64,000 nt of DNA from Hypoxylon rubiginosum (taxonomy: Eukaryota; Ascomycota; Sordariomycetes; Xylariales; Hypoxylaceae): contig CADCXA010000066.1 of assembly GCA_902806565.1 (NCBI GenBank), forward strand, positions 744,001-808,000, given 5' to 3'. Below are positions 35,901 through 48,075 of this stretch, in pieces. Both the position numbers and the translations under genes were made by a program. Position 1 is the stretch's first letter. Each line of letters begins with the position of its first letter. The notes under the pieces are model-generated. The model searched no databases. It was not told the DNA's origin and was given only the letters and a program-made list of their open reading frames with translations.

Positions 35901-36652
35901 TAGTAGCGCTATCAAACCTCGCCCGCTTTACTTAGATTCAACTTCATATTCGACATTCGTTCCCAGCCGAGAGACGACGTACCCGTACCTGCGTACCACC
36001 TACGTACCCAACGACTTACACACCTGCTAGTCACCGACCTACTGCTACTACACGCTGCTACCTGTCTCCGGAGTATCCAATACCTTACGGCATATTACCC
36101 ACCATTACGTTGCTACCGAAAAACCTGACAACTGATGAATATCACAATTGGGCAGCTCAAGCTAGTGTCTCGGAACTGACAAGGTTCGTGCAGCCCTACA
36201 ATGTACTCTTCAGATCGTCAGAAAGATTCTGATGGTTTATCGGTCTGTCAGTTTGTCATGTTGCGACTGATGGAACCCAATCACCCATGACCCTACCCGC
36301 CCAGTCCGGCTCGGGCTCCGACTCCGTTAAGTGACCATATCCGCTAATCAAAATAACTATATTGTAGACGACTCAGGACCCTGGTGTCGCCAAATCGCCT
36401 CTGCCTCTTTGCCACTACTGGTTTGGAAATTACCTACCGTACCTAAACATCCACCGAAACCTTTCCTTCCACCGCCGAGTTGGTTCCCATCGTATAACAT
36501 TATCGCTTTATTGTATTAATTCCCCGCCAAGTTTATATCCTACTATACCGCCTGCAACTCGGCCAGTAACACAGAAACTTCTGCGGTCCGCTCGGTGATG
36601 ATAGATAGGCGCCTTTCATTAACCTCTTTTTTCCACGCCTAAATTTTACACG
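32920..36652. other. 3.7-kb divergent spacer between AEC and MAPKK genes
   Basis: Both flanking genes are transcribed outward from it, so it must hold two promoters and probably long leaders. Noted: GGTGGCAGAG tandem near 33557-33590, a tandem of the 10-mer CTGGATTTGC at about 35080-35109, and purine or pyrimidine tracts near 35515-35525 and 35644-35655. No additional coding gene could be supported. Confidence 0.45.
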
Positions 36653-38657
36653 ATGGCCGGGGAGCAGCTCGACCCTGACTCTTTGCCCGCGACGCCTGAC
36701 GGGCTGATCGATAAGGATGTCCTGGGTAGTCCTGCGTCTCCAAGTTCCATATCCTCTTCCGAAGCTAGCACGCCCCTCGAGACACCTACCGAACTTGCCG
36801 CCGAACCCCCTAAGAGGATGCCGTCACTACGCTCCGTATCCGATCCTCAGAATCCGGGCCATCTGATGTCCGCTTCGTCTACGCCGCTAGGCGTCTTATC
36901 CACTGCAAGACGCCCCGCAGCAGCATCGCAAATGTCGAGCGGCCGCCTGCCCGAAGATCTCAACGCAAAGATGCGAGCTTTCCATCTATCACGCCAGGGC
37001 AGCTCTCCTTCCACCTCCCAACAAGCCACCCCCCCTGTAGGGCCTTCTCTAGGTGGACCTATCATTGGTGGCCTGCCTAGGAACCTTCAAATGCCTGGGG
37101 GCCTTACTAGACCTGGGGCTCCAGCATTTCCTAAGTCAGCGCCTGTCGTACCTTCGATGCCACCGAAAGGTGGGGGTTTGGCCGGCAAGCGGCGGTTCGG
37201 GCTCAAGCTTGGGGATATGGGCGGAGGGCCGCCGGCTTCTCCTGGGTCTGCCGGTTCTAGTGCTGGCTCTCAACCGCCGCCGATCCATAATGGGACAGCT
37301 CACCAGTCGCAAATGAAGCAATTTGAAGAATATATCGATTCCGAAAAGGGGTATCTGACATTTAAGGGCAAGGCGATTATCACTAACAAGGGAGTCGATT
37401 TTTCGGACGGCTCTGTCTTCAGAATATCACTCGACGAGGTTGAAAAGCTCGATGAGCTCGGCAAGGGTAACTACGGCACCGTCTACAAGGTGCGGCATAT
37501 GAAGCCTCGAGTTCCACGTTTCGGTCCCGGTCTTTCGGGATTCAAATCCGCGTCTCTGCCGGGCCTACAAGCGGGCACGCAAGGCAAGACAGATGGGGAA
37601 ACAAAGATCGGATCAACCACTGGAATGGTCATGGCAATGAAAGAGATTCGTCTAGAACTGGACGAGGCGAAATTAACGACTATATTGAAGGAACTCGTCA
37701 TCCTGCACGAATGCTCGTCCCCCTATATAATCGATTTCTACGGCGCTTTCTTCCAGGAGAGCGCAGTATATATGTGCATCGAGTACATGGACGGTGGCTC
37801 TATTGACAAGCTTTACTCGGGAGGTATTCCCGAAAACGTACTGCGCAAGATCACATATTGCACCGTGATGGGCCTCAAAGAGTTGAAGGACAAACACAAC
37901 ATCATCCATCGTGACGTCAAACCTACGAATATTCTCATCAACAGCCGAGGACAAGTCAAGATTTGCGACTTTGGTGTGAGTGGTAACCTTGTGGCGAGTA
38001 TTGCCAAGACGAACATCGGATGCCAAAGCTACATGGCGCCCGAACGAATATCGGGCGGCAGCTTTATGCAAGCCGGTTCGGGGGATGGTACATATAGCGT
38101 TCAAAGCGATATATGGAGTCTGGGCTTGACCATTATCGAATGCGGCATGGGGAAATACCCCTATCCTCCGGAAGTATCCTCGACGATTTTTAGTCAGCTA
38201 AGCGTAAGTGACTAGTCCTTCGTCGTCGGTAGATTTACCTAACACTGATATGTAGGCTATTGTCGAGGGAGACCCGCCCGACCTACCCGACAGGTATTCC
38301 GAGGCGGCACGCACATTCGTCCATGGCTGCCTCAATAAGATACCCAAATTGAGACCAACGTATCAGGCTCTACTAGCCTCAGAATGGCTTCAAGACCTTA
38401 CAAAGCCGGAGACCATCACGGAAGAGGACGAGGAGGCAGAAGAGAATGATGCCAGCGCCGAAGCAGTTGCCGGTGCCGCTGAAAAATTAGACTTCAGCCA
38501 CTCGAACACGGAAGACGATGAGGTAGCAGATTGGGTAAATGGTGTGCTGGAAAAGAAGCACAACGGGCAGTACGGCGGAAGCATAGAGCAGCCAGCGCTT
38601 CACCACGCTCCCCTGGACGCCGTGAGCCCGATGGCCAGCCCACAGATTGGGAAATAG
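36653..38657 (+). CDS. PBS2: MAP kinase kinase of the high-osmolarity pathway, Pbs2/OS-5 type
   Basis: Exons 36653-38203 and 38256-38657 (52-nt intron, donor GTAAGT, branch CTAAC, acceptor TGTAG) give 650 residues. The N-terminal 260 residues are Ser/Pro-rich and disordered, as in the family. The kinase domain follows: glycine loop GKGNYGTV (about 270-277), lysine K330 in VMAMKEIRL, catalytic IIHRDVKPTN with D421, DFG at 439-441, and activation-loop S449 and T453 in SIAKT, the usual S-x3-T dual phosphorylation site of MAPKKs. The segment CDFGVSGNLVASIAKTNIGC and YMAPERISGG are Pbs2-like, and the loop of about 40 residues between the glycine loop and K330 is normal for filamentous fungal Pbs2. 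The C-terminal tail is acidic (TEEDEEAEEND). The role in osmotic stress and phenylpyrrole response through the Hog1/OS-2 MAPK is known for the family. Confidence 0.95.
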
Positions 38658-39384
38658 AGAGATATTGTGGAACCCCGCAATGGGTTGTTTCTTATTAGAC
38701 CAGGCCAGCAGGCCTTGTTGGAGCAGGCTTCTCTCCACGATCCGATTATTTCGAGAACATAGCATCAACAGGCGTACACATACTTCGTTCAACATAGCGG
38801 GCCATAGGGCGGCAGCACTGTCTCGACTTTTTATTTCCGCTTAATTTTCTTTTTTTCCCTTCCGCAAAACGGGGACTCCTCAAAGGGTTAAAACGGGCAT
38901 TTGGGGCGAAAAAGAGGCGTCCCTGTACACGTATTCGGGATAAGGGAAGGGGACAGGAATCCGGACTGCATGTAGCACCAAAAAAATTGAAGGACCTACG
39001 TGTGACATTATAAAGTGCTTGAAGAAGTCAAGATGTTTTGACGCAAGGGGAATAAACGGGTTATATCTTTTTTATCGCACTCAGGAGGAGGCTCTTCATC
39101 CACACAAGCAACCATTGTACAATTCTTTTTGGGTGAGAAGAAGGGAAGGAAGGGAGGTGGATTCGACGCTGCAAGCGATCCACGGACATTCTGGTTGCTA
39201 CATGAGGAAGAGAAGATGAACAAGCTCATTGGATGGTACGCGCGCAAGAAACAAGACACGGAGACGGGAATTCGCATTCCGCACGGAGTTCTAGGGAAGA
39301 AGGAAGGGGAGGGGGAGGTTCAAGGCAAAAAGAGCATGGAGGGTCGGTTGGTCAGATTGATGAGAAGTCGTCGTCATTGCCGTA

Positions 39385-39415
<31 letters not shown>

Positions 39416-40515
39416 ATTGTCGCTACTGTCGAGGGAGAATAGCGAAATAGGAACAATTGAGAAGAAGCAAAGAACACAGTTGACAACGAATGAAGTCAAG
39501 AAGAATAAACACTGTTGTCGGGACGTAACCTAGGAATCATACCCGTGATGTGAATGACACCTATTGATGGGGGAGGTAGAGAGATGTGCCCGTAGCATAC
39601 CTTGAGCCAGACCCTCTTGCATGAATATGGCTGGTCTGGCTCTAATGCGACAACAGCTACTCTACATAGATGTAGCTATAAAATTACCTCTCTTATGTTC
39701 GATTCTCGCATACAAGGTGTATTTATACTTCCATATACATCAGGTACGTCACCATGACCGTCTACATAGGTAGTTCCGACCATCTACATGAGGATCTAGC
39801 TACGGGGTTATTCAGAGTGTTTTCAAGCGGTGAGAGCACATGAGATTACAATAGAATAGTCGTATATACCTTACATATCACACATACCAGTAGATATCCC
39901 TTTTATGAGGAGCTACACTCCAAAATAGTAAGTCAGAACAAGACATGGAGACCATTTGAACTTCTCATATTCTCGAAGGAATCGAGAATTTCAAGGTTTC
40001 AAGGGGACATTGAAGTATCTGGGTGTCTTTCGATCATCAGAGTTGTTATTTGATGCAGATAGAAAGACGTGGTCACTTCAGACGAATAGCGACTTAAGCT
40101 TGTTCACTTTGTCATTTCAACAATACGATAGGGAATTCATGAGGTCAGATATTGGATTATCTAACGTAGCGATCGGCTTTGGTATCTCAATTTCATTACA
40201 TCCATCACGTAGTCAGCCGCCTGACCGGCGACAGACTACCGAAGATCTCGAGTAATAACCCATCCAATCCTAGCCCCTCGTCTTTAAAACTTCAGCTTCT
40301 CATTATACAAGGCCCTCCCATGTGTGAATTAAGGTGTGGTTATATGCGGATATCCCATCCTTCCCTTGGGCTTTGTTCAAGCTTCTTCCTATGCCCACAA
40401 AACAATTTCCTTTGTTTTTGTTTTTTTTTGTTCAAATTTTTGTCATTTCATCGTTTCGGTTGTCTTTTCTCCCTTGCTGGTACTTGGTAGTAAGAGAAGA
40501 CAAGAGTTCCAAAGC
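38658..40515. other. Convergent 3' spacer with CTG repeat
   Basis: Between the MAPKK stop and the SUR7-family stop. Open frames at 39129-39533 are low complexity and include a CTG microsatellite. No gene is supported. Confidence 0.5.
39387..39415 (+). repeat. CTG trinucleotide microsatellite
   Basis: Nine to ten uninterrupted CTG units, followed by a related CTATTGTCGCTACTGTCG stretch. In non-coding DNA as annotated. Confidence 0.9.
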
Positions 40516-41292
40516 TCAAGCATAATCCTCCTTCACCCTCCGGCCGTTGGTGCCGTTCAGGTCGTAGCTTCGTCGGCTGCGCACGCTTCTCTGGCGGCCC
40601 CACCGTCGTCGTCCGCCGGCGCCAGTGCCGCCGCTGTAGCTGTTATCACCGCTGCCGCGGATGCCAATGCAGAAGAGGACCGTGGCGATGAGCAGGGCGG
40701 TCCAACTCCCCCAGCTGAAACCGAAGGCATACCGACCCAGGCTCGCATCGCGGCCGTTCGCCAGGAACACATTACGCATGCGGACGAAGACGGCCGTCAT
40801 GAGGGAGACGGCGATAGTGTGGAAGAAGAGAGCGACGAGGGCCGTGAGGCCGGCGATGGCGGAGCCCAGGCGGCCGAAGCAGGCGACAAAGCCACAGAAG
40901 AAGGCCAGGACGGAGAAGACGAGGGCGATGAGGTAGAAGACCCAGCCGAAGCGCCACATGTAGTAGTAATAGAAGCTGGTGGTGTCGCCGCCGTGGGTGC
41001 CGATCAGCTCCGAGGGCGCGCCCGTGGGGTTGCCGGACCAGGCCCAGCCGAGCGGCGGCGCGGGTGCCGCCTTGCTGCAGTCCACATTACCCTCGCCGCA
41101 GATGTAGAAGTACGCCCACTGCGTGACGGAGCGCGCGCCCGTGATGCCATCGGTTCGGGCGGACAGGAAGTAGGTCTGGTTCAGAGGAGAAGTGGTGGTC
41201 ACGGCGGATAAGATTATGAACCACAGCATCACCAGCGAGCCGGCGAGGAAGATGAGGGACAGGGGCGCGAGGTATGCGTTGAGGCGCGCCAT
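40516..41292 (-). CDS. SUR7/PalI-family tetraspan plasma-membrane protein
   Basis: A single-exon gene, 258 residues. The topology is four hydrophobic segments: PLSLIFLAGSLVMLWFIILS near the N-terminus (about 9-31), then after a loop of about 85 residues FYLIALVFSVLAFFCGFVAC, GLTALVALFFHTIAVSLMTA and WTALLIATVLFCIGI. The long loop after the first segment has an aromatic/cysteine element (WAYFYICGEGNVDC) in the place of the W-x-x-W-x-x-C motif of SUR7 proteins, and the Tyr-rich FYYYYMWRFGWVF leads into the second segment. The cytosolic tail is Gly/Arg/Ser-rich. SUR7-family proteins mark eisosomes/MCC domains and are involved in cell wall and stress responses; the exact paralogue cannot be named. 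ATG 41292 is the only in-frame start before the first membrane segment. Confidence 0.88.
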   Translation of the reverse strand: MARLNAYLAPLSLIFLAGSLVMLWFIILSAVTTTSPLNQTYFLSARTDGITGARSVTQWAYFYICGEGNVDCSKAAPAPPLGWAWSGNPTGAPSELIGTHGGDTTSFYYYYMWRFGWVFYLIALVFSVLAFFCGFVACFGRLGSAIAGLTALVALFFHTIAVSLMTAVFVRMRNVFLANGRDASLGRYAFGFSWGSWTALLIATVLFCIGIRGSGDNSYSGGTGAGGRRRWGRQRSVRSRRSYDLNGTNGRRVKEDYA

Positions 41293-43323
41293 GTTGGGCA
41301 GTGTTGGTCGACCGGTCAGATGTCAGACCAGAGTCTGGGTGGTGTGAGCCCGTGCGTAGAAAAGAGGTGAACTGATATATATGTACCTAGGTAGTAGGTA
41401 GAGCTCGTGGGAGCAGACTATCAGAGGAAGTTAGATTTTCAGGTCGCAAAGTCTGCCAGACTTGAATTTCGGGCTAGACCGCTGGGTAGAAAGCAAGAAA
41501 AAAAATCAAACCAAATCGAATAGACTATATGATGTCTGGGTAAGACATACCTTTGTGTGGGGTAGGACACCTTGAGGCTTGGGCCTATTCCAAACCAGAC
41601 ACTGACTAAGGTTCCTGAGATTGCAATGTCTTACACTAGATTAGGTACGAATCCGGAAGACGATGAGAGGTTCAAAGCCGGTCGGATACGTAGGTGTAGG
41701 TGTGTAGGTGTTGGGGTATTAATTCGTCAGATTTCTCCGCAACTCGCAACTCGGCACTCTCTGCACGGTGACCCGAGACTCCCAATGGAGATTAGTATTA
41801 AAAAGTATTATTGTTCCAAATAGAAACAAACAGGGGGAAGTATGCTATCATAAGGGGGGAAATAGAAAACGGGAGGGATGGAATTATAGGCAAGGTAAAG
41901 TAAGGTGTAGATAGAGAGGAAAAAAGAAGAGGAAAAATTGGCTTCTCTCGTTTTGACATCATCGAAATACATCGTCAAAGGTACTACTGTAAGTGGTGCA
42001 CGAGCCAAAGCCATGGTGGGGCCCAGCAAGAGCTAATTGCTCGAACTGGACTAGTTTCCTGCCAAATAGCCTGAAATAACAGGGGGACACGACCTTAGCC
42101 CCCGAAGAATTAATAAAGTCGTAGTCTACCTCCAAAGACATACGTCATCAGTACATGGCGCAATTCGAAAACGATGCGCACTTTGATTGTTCGTGATACT
42201 ATGGGACGATCACCATGATGCCGAGTCTTCGTCACCAAAAGGAGGCTTGGTGACTGATGATAACGTGGGTTTTGGTTGTTTTATTTGCAATAACCCCGGT
42301 CGTTTCCCGACATATCCGAAGATCTGAGCCCAGGATCCATGGTTCTTCTATTTTTGCACGAATGGTTTTCTACCAGCGACTGACTGTACGAAGTACATGT
42401 AGTCCCAATTCAATAGCAAGTGGGTTTTACAACGTTTCAAGCTTTTATTGGTCTTAGACACCGAGTGAGGGCCATGAGACAGGGGACTATTATCCACGAA
42501 CTTTGGATTTGAGGGTTCCTGAGTTGTGGATGTCACAAGAACTTAGCTGTACGTACGGAATATATGCGTACCTAGTTGATGTACCTTTGTAGAGCACTAA
42601 AGCACAAATGCGTCTGTCCCTTGCTTGATCGTGCCGGATCAGTGCATTGTGCTACATATACCCTTGGATATTCGTAAATGGTAGCTCAGGCACTTATAGG
42701 TTGGCATCATTAAGCTCAGCGAGGAGTACTCCAGCCTCGAACTCAATCATCTCGTCTTATTGTTACAGGCTACATTATTCGTTGAACATATAGGGAGAAT
42801 CGAGACTTTAGATATCTCCCTTTATCCCTCTTTCACGGAAGCACTGCTTGTCGCAAGTACGTTGATGCTTTGTTTGAAGGGAGATGTTCAAAGTCCTTTC
42901 AGACAGATGTGAACATGTCTAGGATTTTCTAGTAAGTTATCATAGCTAATACGTATCGAAAAGGGAGTACCATCTTTGCTTCTAAATATTGTCATGAAAT
43001 AGAACGCAACGGTCAATTTAGAAACAAGTCGCCCCTGATAACTCGAAGCCAAGATATAACCTTTTAACTTCGCCATGACACTGCACCATGGCGAGAAATG
43101 TGGCGCTGTCAATAGCTACTAGTCAATGTTATATATCATTAGAACTAATACATGAACTTATCAGACCTTATAACTTTATCGTGGCGACATGTTTGAAGAA
43201 ACGCTTAAGATAGTTGATATTCAAACCTACATTTGTGGACGAAAGCCTTACTAAAGTACGGCTCCTGGCTTAGCATAGGAGTTACTCTGCGATCAAAACT
43301 GAAGGAGAAAGGAAAAGAGAATA
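41293..43323. other. 2-kb spacer, no gene seen
   Basis: Upstream of the SUR7-family gene and 3' of the minus-strand tRNA. No convincing coding segments; a CCTAGGTAGTAGGTAG motif lies at about 41385-41400. Confidence 0.45.
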
Positions 43324-43395
43324 TAGCTCCACTCCGTTTCGATCGGAGGTCCTCCGGGTTATGAGCCCGGCGCGCTTCCACTGCGCCATGAAGCT
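43324..43395 (-). tRNA. Initiator tRNA-Met (CAT), copy 1
   Basis: A 72-nt cloverleaf without intron on the minus strand. It has the eukaryotic initiator hallmarks: A1-T72 pair, GGG..CCC anticodon stem around CTCATAA, and GATCGAAAC in place of the TTC-containing T loop. The internal A box (TGGCGCAGTGG) and B box region are intact. The acceptor stem AGCTTCA pairs with TGGAGCT, giving one G-T wobble that copy 2 does not have; the variable loop differs from copy 2 by one base. A T-rich stretch follows the 3' end. Confidence 0.93.
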
Positions 43396-44097
43396 CTGCT
43401 CCTAGAACCAGCGCATCTTATCACATTGGATTTCTTGCTAGTAGTACAATAGATATATGGCTTCTCTAGCCTTTAACTTTCCATCAAGGGCTGGCGCCTA
43501 TAGTAGGCTGAAGCGATAGTTTTTACTCCGTTTCTGGATTAAGGGGTGGTGACAGTATCGTCTGTGCCATACTCTTGATCGCTTTTGGCTTCGATTATCC
43601 ACCAAAATTTACGGCTTCTTACTCTTAAATTAACAGAATTCCGCGTCGCTAGTAGTATGACTAGCCACTAGGCAAAGGTCGAAATAACTCGTAGGTTCTA
43701 CGCTGAAACCGACTGTACTGGAGCTAAACAATCATATTATACTGTCAAGGCGCTTTATTTCCGAGTATAATCCTTAGGCATTGTTTATTAACCTTGAGTT
43801 TAAGAAGCGGCCTCCATAGGTATATAATAAACCCAAGTAGCTTACCAGTAGTTCCTCTAAGAAAAGACGGCGTCAAAGTTTAGCAAGCAATAATTCAACA
43901 CTTTTGAAACTTGCGAGATATCGGAAAGGCATAACCTCAAACAGACGACGTATAAATAATTGCCCTTTGGCTCGTATTGTGAAGAACTGTAGATTGGAAT
44001 CTCTGGACTGGATACCAAACGCTTAGCTACCTACCTGGTATATACCACTTCGCCTTCGTCATACACTAAAGATAACGAGATATTCAAATTCGACAAT
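43396..44097. other. Spacer between tRNA copy 1 and the micro-protein
   Basis: AT-rich. Contains a TATAAATA element at 43951-43958 and nothing else recognisable. Confidence 0.4.
43951..43958 (+). promoter_or_regulatory. TATA-box-like element
   Basis: TATAAATA, 140 bp upstream of the ATG at 44098. The spacing is suitable for a short fungal leader, and it is the main non-coding support for that small gene. Confidence 0.4.
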
Positions 44098-44358
44098 ATG
44101 GAAATGACCACCGCTACTTTATCGCTTACTCTAATATTCTGCTGGGTAATCATCACAATTATCTGCGGGTTGGCCCTGGCGATCGAACAAGAGATCACCA
44201 GAGACAGGGCGCGAAATATGCCCTCCGATAGAGAAGCGGCACGGGACGAGTCGCCTCAGAGGCGAGACGTTGAGTATTATGCAGACGACGAGTATGAGGA
44301 CAATACCACCTCCAGCGGTTCTTCTTTCTCCGTGCTGGAGCACCCCACTCTGCCGTGA
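44098..44358 (+). CDS. Possible single-pass membrane micro-protein (86 aa)
   Basis: An ATG-started frame of 86 residues. One strong hydrophobic segment at about 6-28 (TLSLTLIFCWVIITIICGLA in its core) is followed by a basic patch (EITRDRARN) and then an acidic, Tyr/Asp/Glu-rich and Ser-rich tail (YYADDEYEDN, SSGSSFSVLEHP). This is the layout of a small type II/III or tail-exposed membrane protein and is unlike random translation. A TATA-like element lies 140 bp upstream. It is bracketed by the two inverted initiator tRNA genes. No family is recognised; expression is unproven, and it may be orphan or spurious. Confidence 0.45.
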   Translation: MEMTTATLSLTLIFCWVIITIICGLALAIEQEITRDRARNMPSDREAARDESPQRRDVEYYADDEYEDNTTSSGSSFSVLEHPTLP

Positions 44359-45223
44359 AAATGTATACCACCCATGATGTCGAGCTTTTTGGCTGGAGAC
44401 GAAAGCAAAAAATAGTAAGCAAGAATATCGAACAGCTACAACTGCCTGGAAAACGAACGCCTAACATATTCTCTAGTGCATCAAGCTACCTACCTAGATA
44501 CCGGTAGCTACTATCACCCTGAGATATACTAGCAGACGAGTAGACGCGGAGGAGAATGAGGCTCAAATATATCCGAGGTGATTCAAAAGGGACGTGGATT
44601 AGTATACAGCTTTATTGGGGTAAGTTTATTATAGGCGGGAGATTAAATCCTAGCAAGGAAGGGATGATGAAGGGATCAACTTGGCTATTTTATCGAGTCA
44701 TTCTTGTTGTAGTTTGTACCATACCTACCTACTTAATAGTCATATAGCTATGCTGAAATATGCCCAAGCCCTAGTGTTTGGAAGCAACGAACCTATACTC
44801 TATACGACGAAGCATTATATCGATAAAGACCCTTCCTTACACTATTCAGAGTGGAAAGTAATATATTGTATCGCGCTTCCCCCTACTGTCCATGGCCGCG
44901 TGTCAAAATCTTTGAAATGATATAACTAACACGAGAGTAGCCGAACAGCAACTACTATCGGAAGCTCAGTACGAGATGGGTACAGCAGTAGTCTCCTATT
45001 TAAAGCAACTCGCGAAGTATATCGTCACTACGATGCCATCAACGTTGCTCCTCATAATATATGGCAACGGTAAACATTCGTAGCTAGCGAACAAATCATT
45101 CTCATGCCAGAAGTAATAACGAAGCTTTTATGCCTATCTATGTACCTATCTAGGCACCTAGTATGTATATAACCTCTCATAAATTATATTTACCAAACTC
45201 ATTCAACTACGACCTCAGCGGAG
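44359..45223. other. Spacer between the micro-protein and tRNA copy 2
   Basis: No gene seen; AT-rich with scattered ACCTACCT motifs (44486-44500, 44720-44732). Confidence 0.4.
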
Positions 45224-45295
45224 AGCTTCATGGCGCAGTGGAAGCGCGCCGGGCTCATAACCCGGAGGGCCTCCGATCGAAACGGAGTGAAGCTA
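45224..45295 (+). tRNA. Initiator tRNA-Met (CAT), copy 2
   Basis: A 72-nt intronless cloverleaf on the plus strand. The acceptor stem AGCTTCA/TGAAGCT is perfectly paired with A discriminator. It has the D-arm box TGGCGCAGTGG, anticodon arm CGGGCTCATAACCCG and T arm CTCCG-ATCGAAA-CGGAG. It differs from copy 1 in the variable loop (GGGC for GGAC) and the 3' acceptor strand. A TTTC/TTTT-rich stretch just downstream is a likely Pol III terminator. Confidence 0.94.
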
Positions 45296-48075
45296 TTATT
45301 TCTTTCATTTTGGATTTCTTTTTTCCTATACTATCTTTTCTATGCTGCCCTTCACTTAGGACGTTATGTAATACCGCCATGAACAATACGATAACTCCTG
45401 TTACGGCTTTGAGGTATGGTGAACGGAGTACGGGCTTCGTTGAATGACTGACTAATCGTGATTTAGAGAACCCTCCGAGGAACGAAAACCAGGGCCTTTA
45501 AGTACCGAGTGCTGGGTGCTTGAAGTCTCCCCTCTAGTCATTTGGGAAGATTTATTTCTATGGGGAGCTAATATCATCTAGGATGTTGGCAGCGTGTTGT
45601 GACACCCCATCGCCCATTTAATTCTATTATATAGACTACTGTTTTCTGTCAGGTAGAAGTTTTATATCGTTATGCTTTAGGTAGGTAGGTACTTTAGGGG
45701 ATGTATGTATTGAAAATCCTGATCAAAAGTGAGCTGATAGATTTCATGCAGATCGTTCCACAAGCTTTCTCATGTATGAGCACGCACGATGTAATGTACA
45801 GACAAACTGTTTGATAGTAGGTGGAAAAAGGGGTAGGTAGTTGGGGAACAGAGCTATGTACTCTAGTACCTCTTTCTATCCCAGAACCCTTCTGACCTGG
45901 AAGCTGCTAGTCTCGGAGGTATTCGAGTAGGCACTGTCACTTGAAAGGGCCCCTGCTAAAAATCGTAGAGCTTGCGTTCTTTGCATCCGAGGAGTGCTGT
46001 TGCGGGAGGATTCGCGCTGTAAGAACTGCTGTCCGGAGTAGGTAAATGGGGCTAAGCAAGCAGTAGCGGGCAGAGGCGTTCATACGACTTCTACAGGATG
46101 ATTGGATGAATGCTTCTCATGCCCGTGAGGAAGGAATCGCCATGGTTTGACCCAATGGTATGCGCACGTGTGGCTGTAAATTAATTACGAGAAATCTCGC
46201 CGGGGTTGCTGGCGCCTTCACGATAACATGGGCGAGGAATGTGTTCCGCGAACGACCGAGTTACAATTTCCGGGGATGACGGTGACCTGGAAACAGCTGA
46301 CCGTCGTACCATTTGTCCAGCCTCGAGGCGATGATTGGTAGGAAACAGTTCCTTGTGACCTGAGATATTTCTGGCTGGCTGGTTGTGTACTATAGGTAAG
46401 TTAGGGTACGTAGGCACGGCGAGAACGGGGACCGAATCAGCTCCGTGGCCAGACCCAAAAGTCCGGTGGGATGCGGAAATGAACGGCGTCCCATTCGACT
46501 GGTGTGCGACCCCAGTTATATCCGGTTCGTCGGCTGACCGTCCCACGGATTACTGCTATAGGCGCAGACTCTTTCCCCATCCCGCTCGTTGGCTTGGGGG
46601 TAATGTATCGGTTAGCAAGTCGGTGCTATGTGCAGTAGGCTGGGGCCATTATTAAGGCAGAGAACAGCTAGTTAGCTGTACCGCTTGTTACACGTAGCCT
46701 CGGCTCCCCTTCTTCCTCGTCCATGGTTCTGCCGTCTGTGGTCCGAACGGAGCCGCACCGAGATTAGTCTCCTGCACACATTACGAAGTGACAGATTCTG
46801 CTTGAATATCTACGCACACCCCCCCTCCACATCACCCACCTCCGATTCCCTAAGATGGTTAATCATGCTAACCATGCAAACGACTAACATGACAAGTGCG
46901 GTAGCCCGACCCTTGACGCCTGACAGGCGCATTCGCACACCGGACGACGTGAGAGGTCGAAACGGCGCGGCTTCTGACAGGTTTGTACCATGGAAGTACC
47001 AACGGGCTCGTGGCAATGTACCCAGCTCGTAACGGCGCCGGGGGGCTAGACCTTTGGGTTAATTTGGATATAGTCTGTCGTGTGTGGTTTTTGCGGCTGA
47101 TGTGAGAGGGAAAGGAGGTGACCATGGATTGATCATGTGCGCGAACGGCCATGCGGTGAGCGAAGCAGGAAGGTATCGCAACACGCAAGTGCTTACATGT
47201 ATCTCGCAAGTACTGGGTAAAGGGGGGGAGCGTTCTATCTCATCGCCAAGGAAGGATATAGAGATATGTATGTCTTAAATGTCGCTTGGTTGCGGCACAG
47301 TCGAACTAACCCCCATCCTTCAAGTTTCACGGTAAGAAGCTAGGGAGCTTTGTTTCTCTTGACATTCGACACTTTCGTCTTGTGACTTGGTAAAAGCTGA
47401 TCTAGCTCATAACTAATTCCAAGTTATGGAAAGGTGTCCTGGGTGTGTGATAGATGGTGAGAATGAGAGCACTAACCCAAGATAGGAAGTGGGCAGTAAA
47501 AGGGAATAAACCCTTTTTTTTTCCCGAAAAGAATCCAGCCAAATCGTTTTAGAAAAGTGACAACTCATAAAACTGGATTGTGATATGAACAAGGATCAAC
47601 CAAGCAAACCCTTCCCTCTGGGATCGTCCCGTGTGTTGGGGAGCGGAGCTCTCTCCCAACGATGTGGTCTGAGCTTAAGCTAAGAGCTTCTGGAGCTTTT
47701 ACCGTGGCCCTAGCAGGAGCTCTGGCCAGCAATTTGTTTTCCCCAATTGACGAAACCCACCCGGTCCTTGCTTGGTTTACCAGCCCGTTAGTTCACCACT
47801 CCAGCCCAACCCAAAAGAGACAACCTTGGCGTTAACTTGGCAGCTGGAGCTGTCCCAAACGAGACATATTGATTGACCAATACGGCAAGATAAGCAAAAA
47901 AAAACAAAGAACGAACTTTTCAGCTTTGCCCTTATCCTTTTTTCGGCCTCTTCTTCGGATCCCCGGCTTTCCCATGCGCTTTACATGCGTGCGTAGGGAC
48001 GAGCTAACCCTATCGTTCGTCCGTATTCCTTCGCGAGGTAGGTAAGGTAGTCAGTCATTGGATACCCTACCGCAA
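45296..48075. other. 2.8-kb spacer, no gene supported
   Basis: Overlapping frames of 90-121 codons on both strands at 46180-47210 lack domains and matching exons. The last 500 bp before 48076 are the octanoyltransferase promoter and leader, including a poly-A run near 47896-47904. Confidence 0.45.

Noticed and set aside
40336..41211. 291-codon frame antisense to the SUR7-family gene
   Set aside because: The GC-rich complement of a well-supported gene; Ala/Glu/Gly-rich nonsense with no start in good context.
46181..47209. Several 90-121-codon frames on both strands
   Set aside because: Mutually overlapping, mostly lacking ATG starts, no family resemblance.
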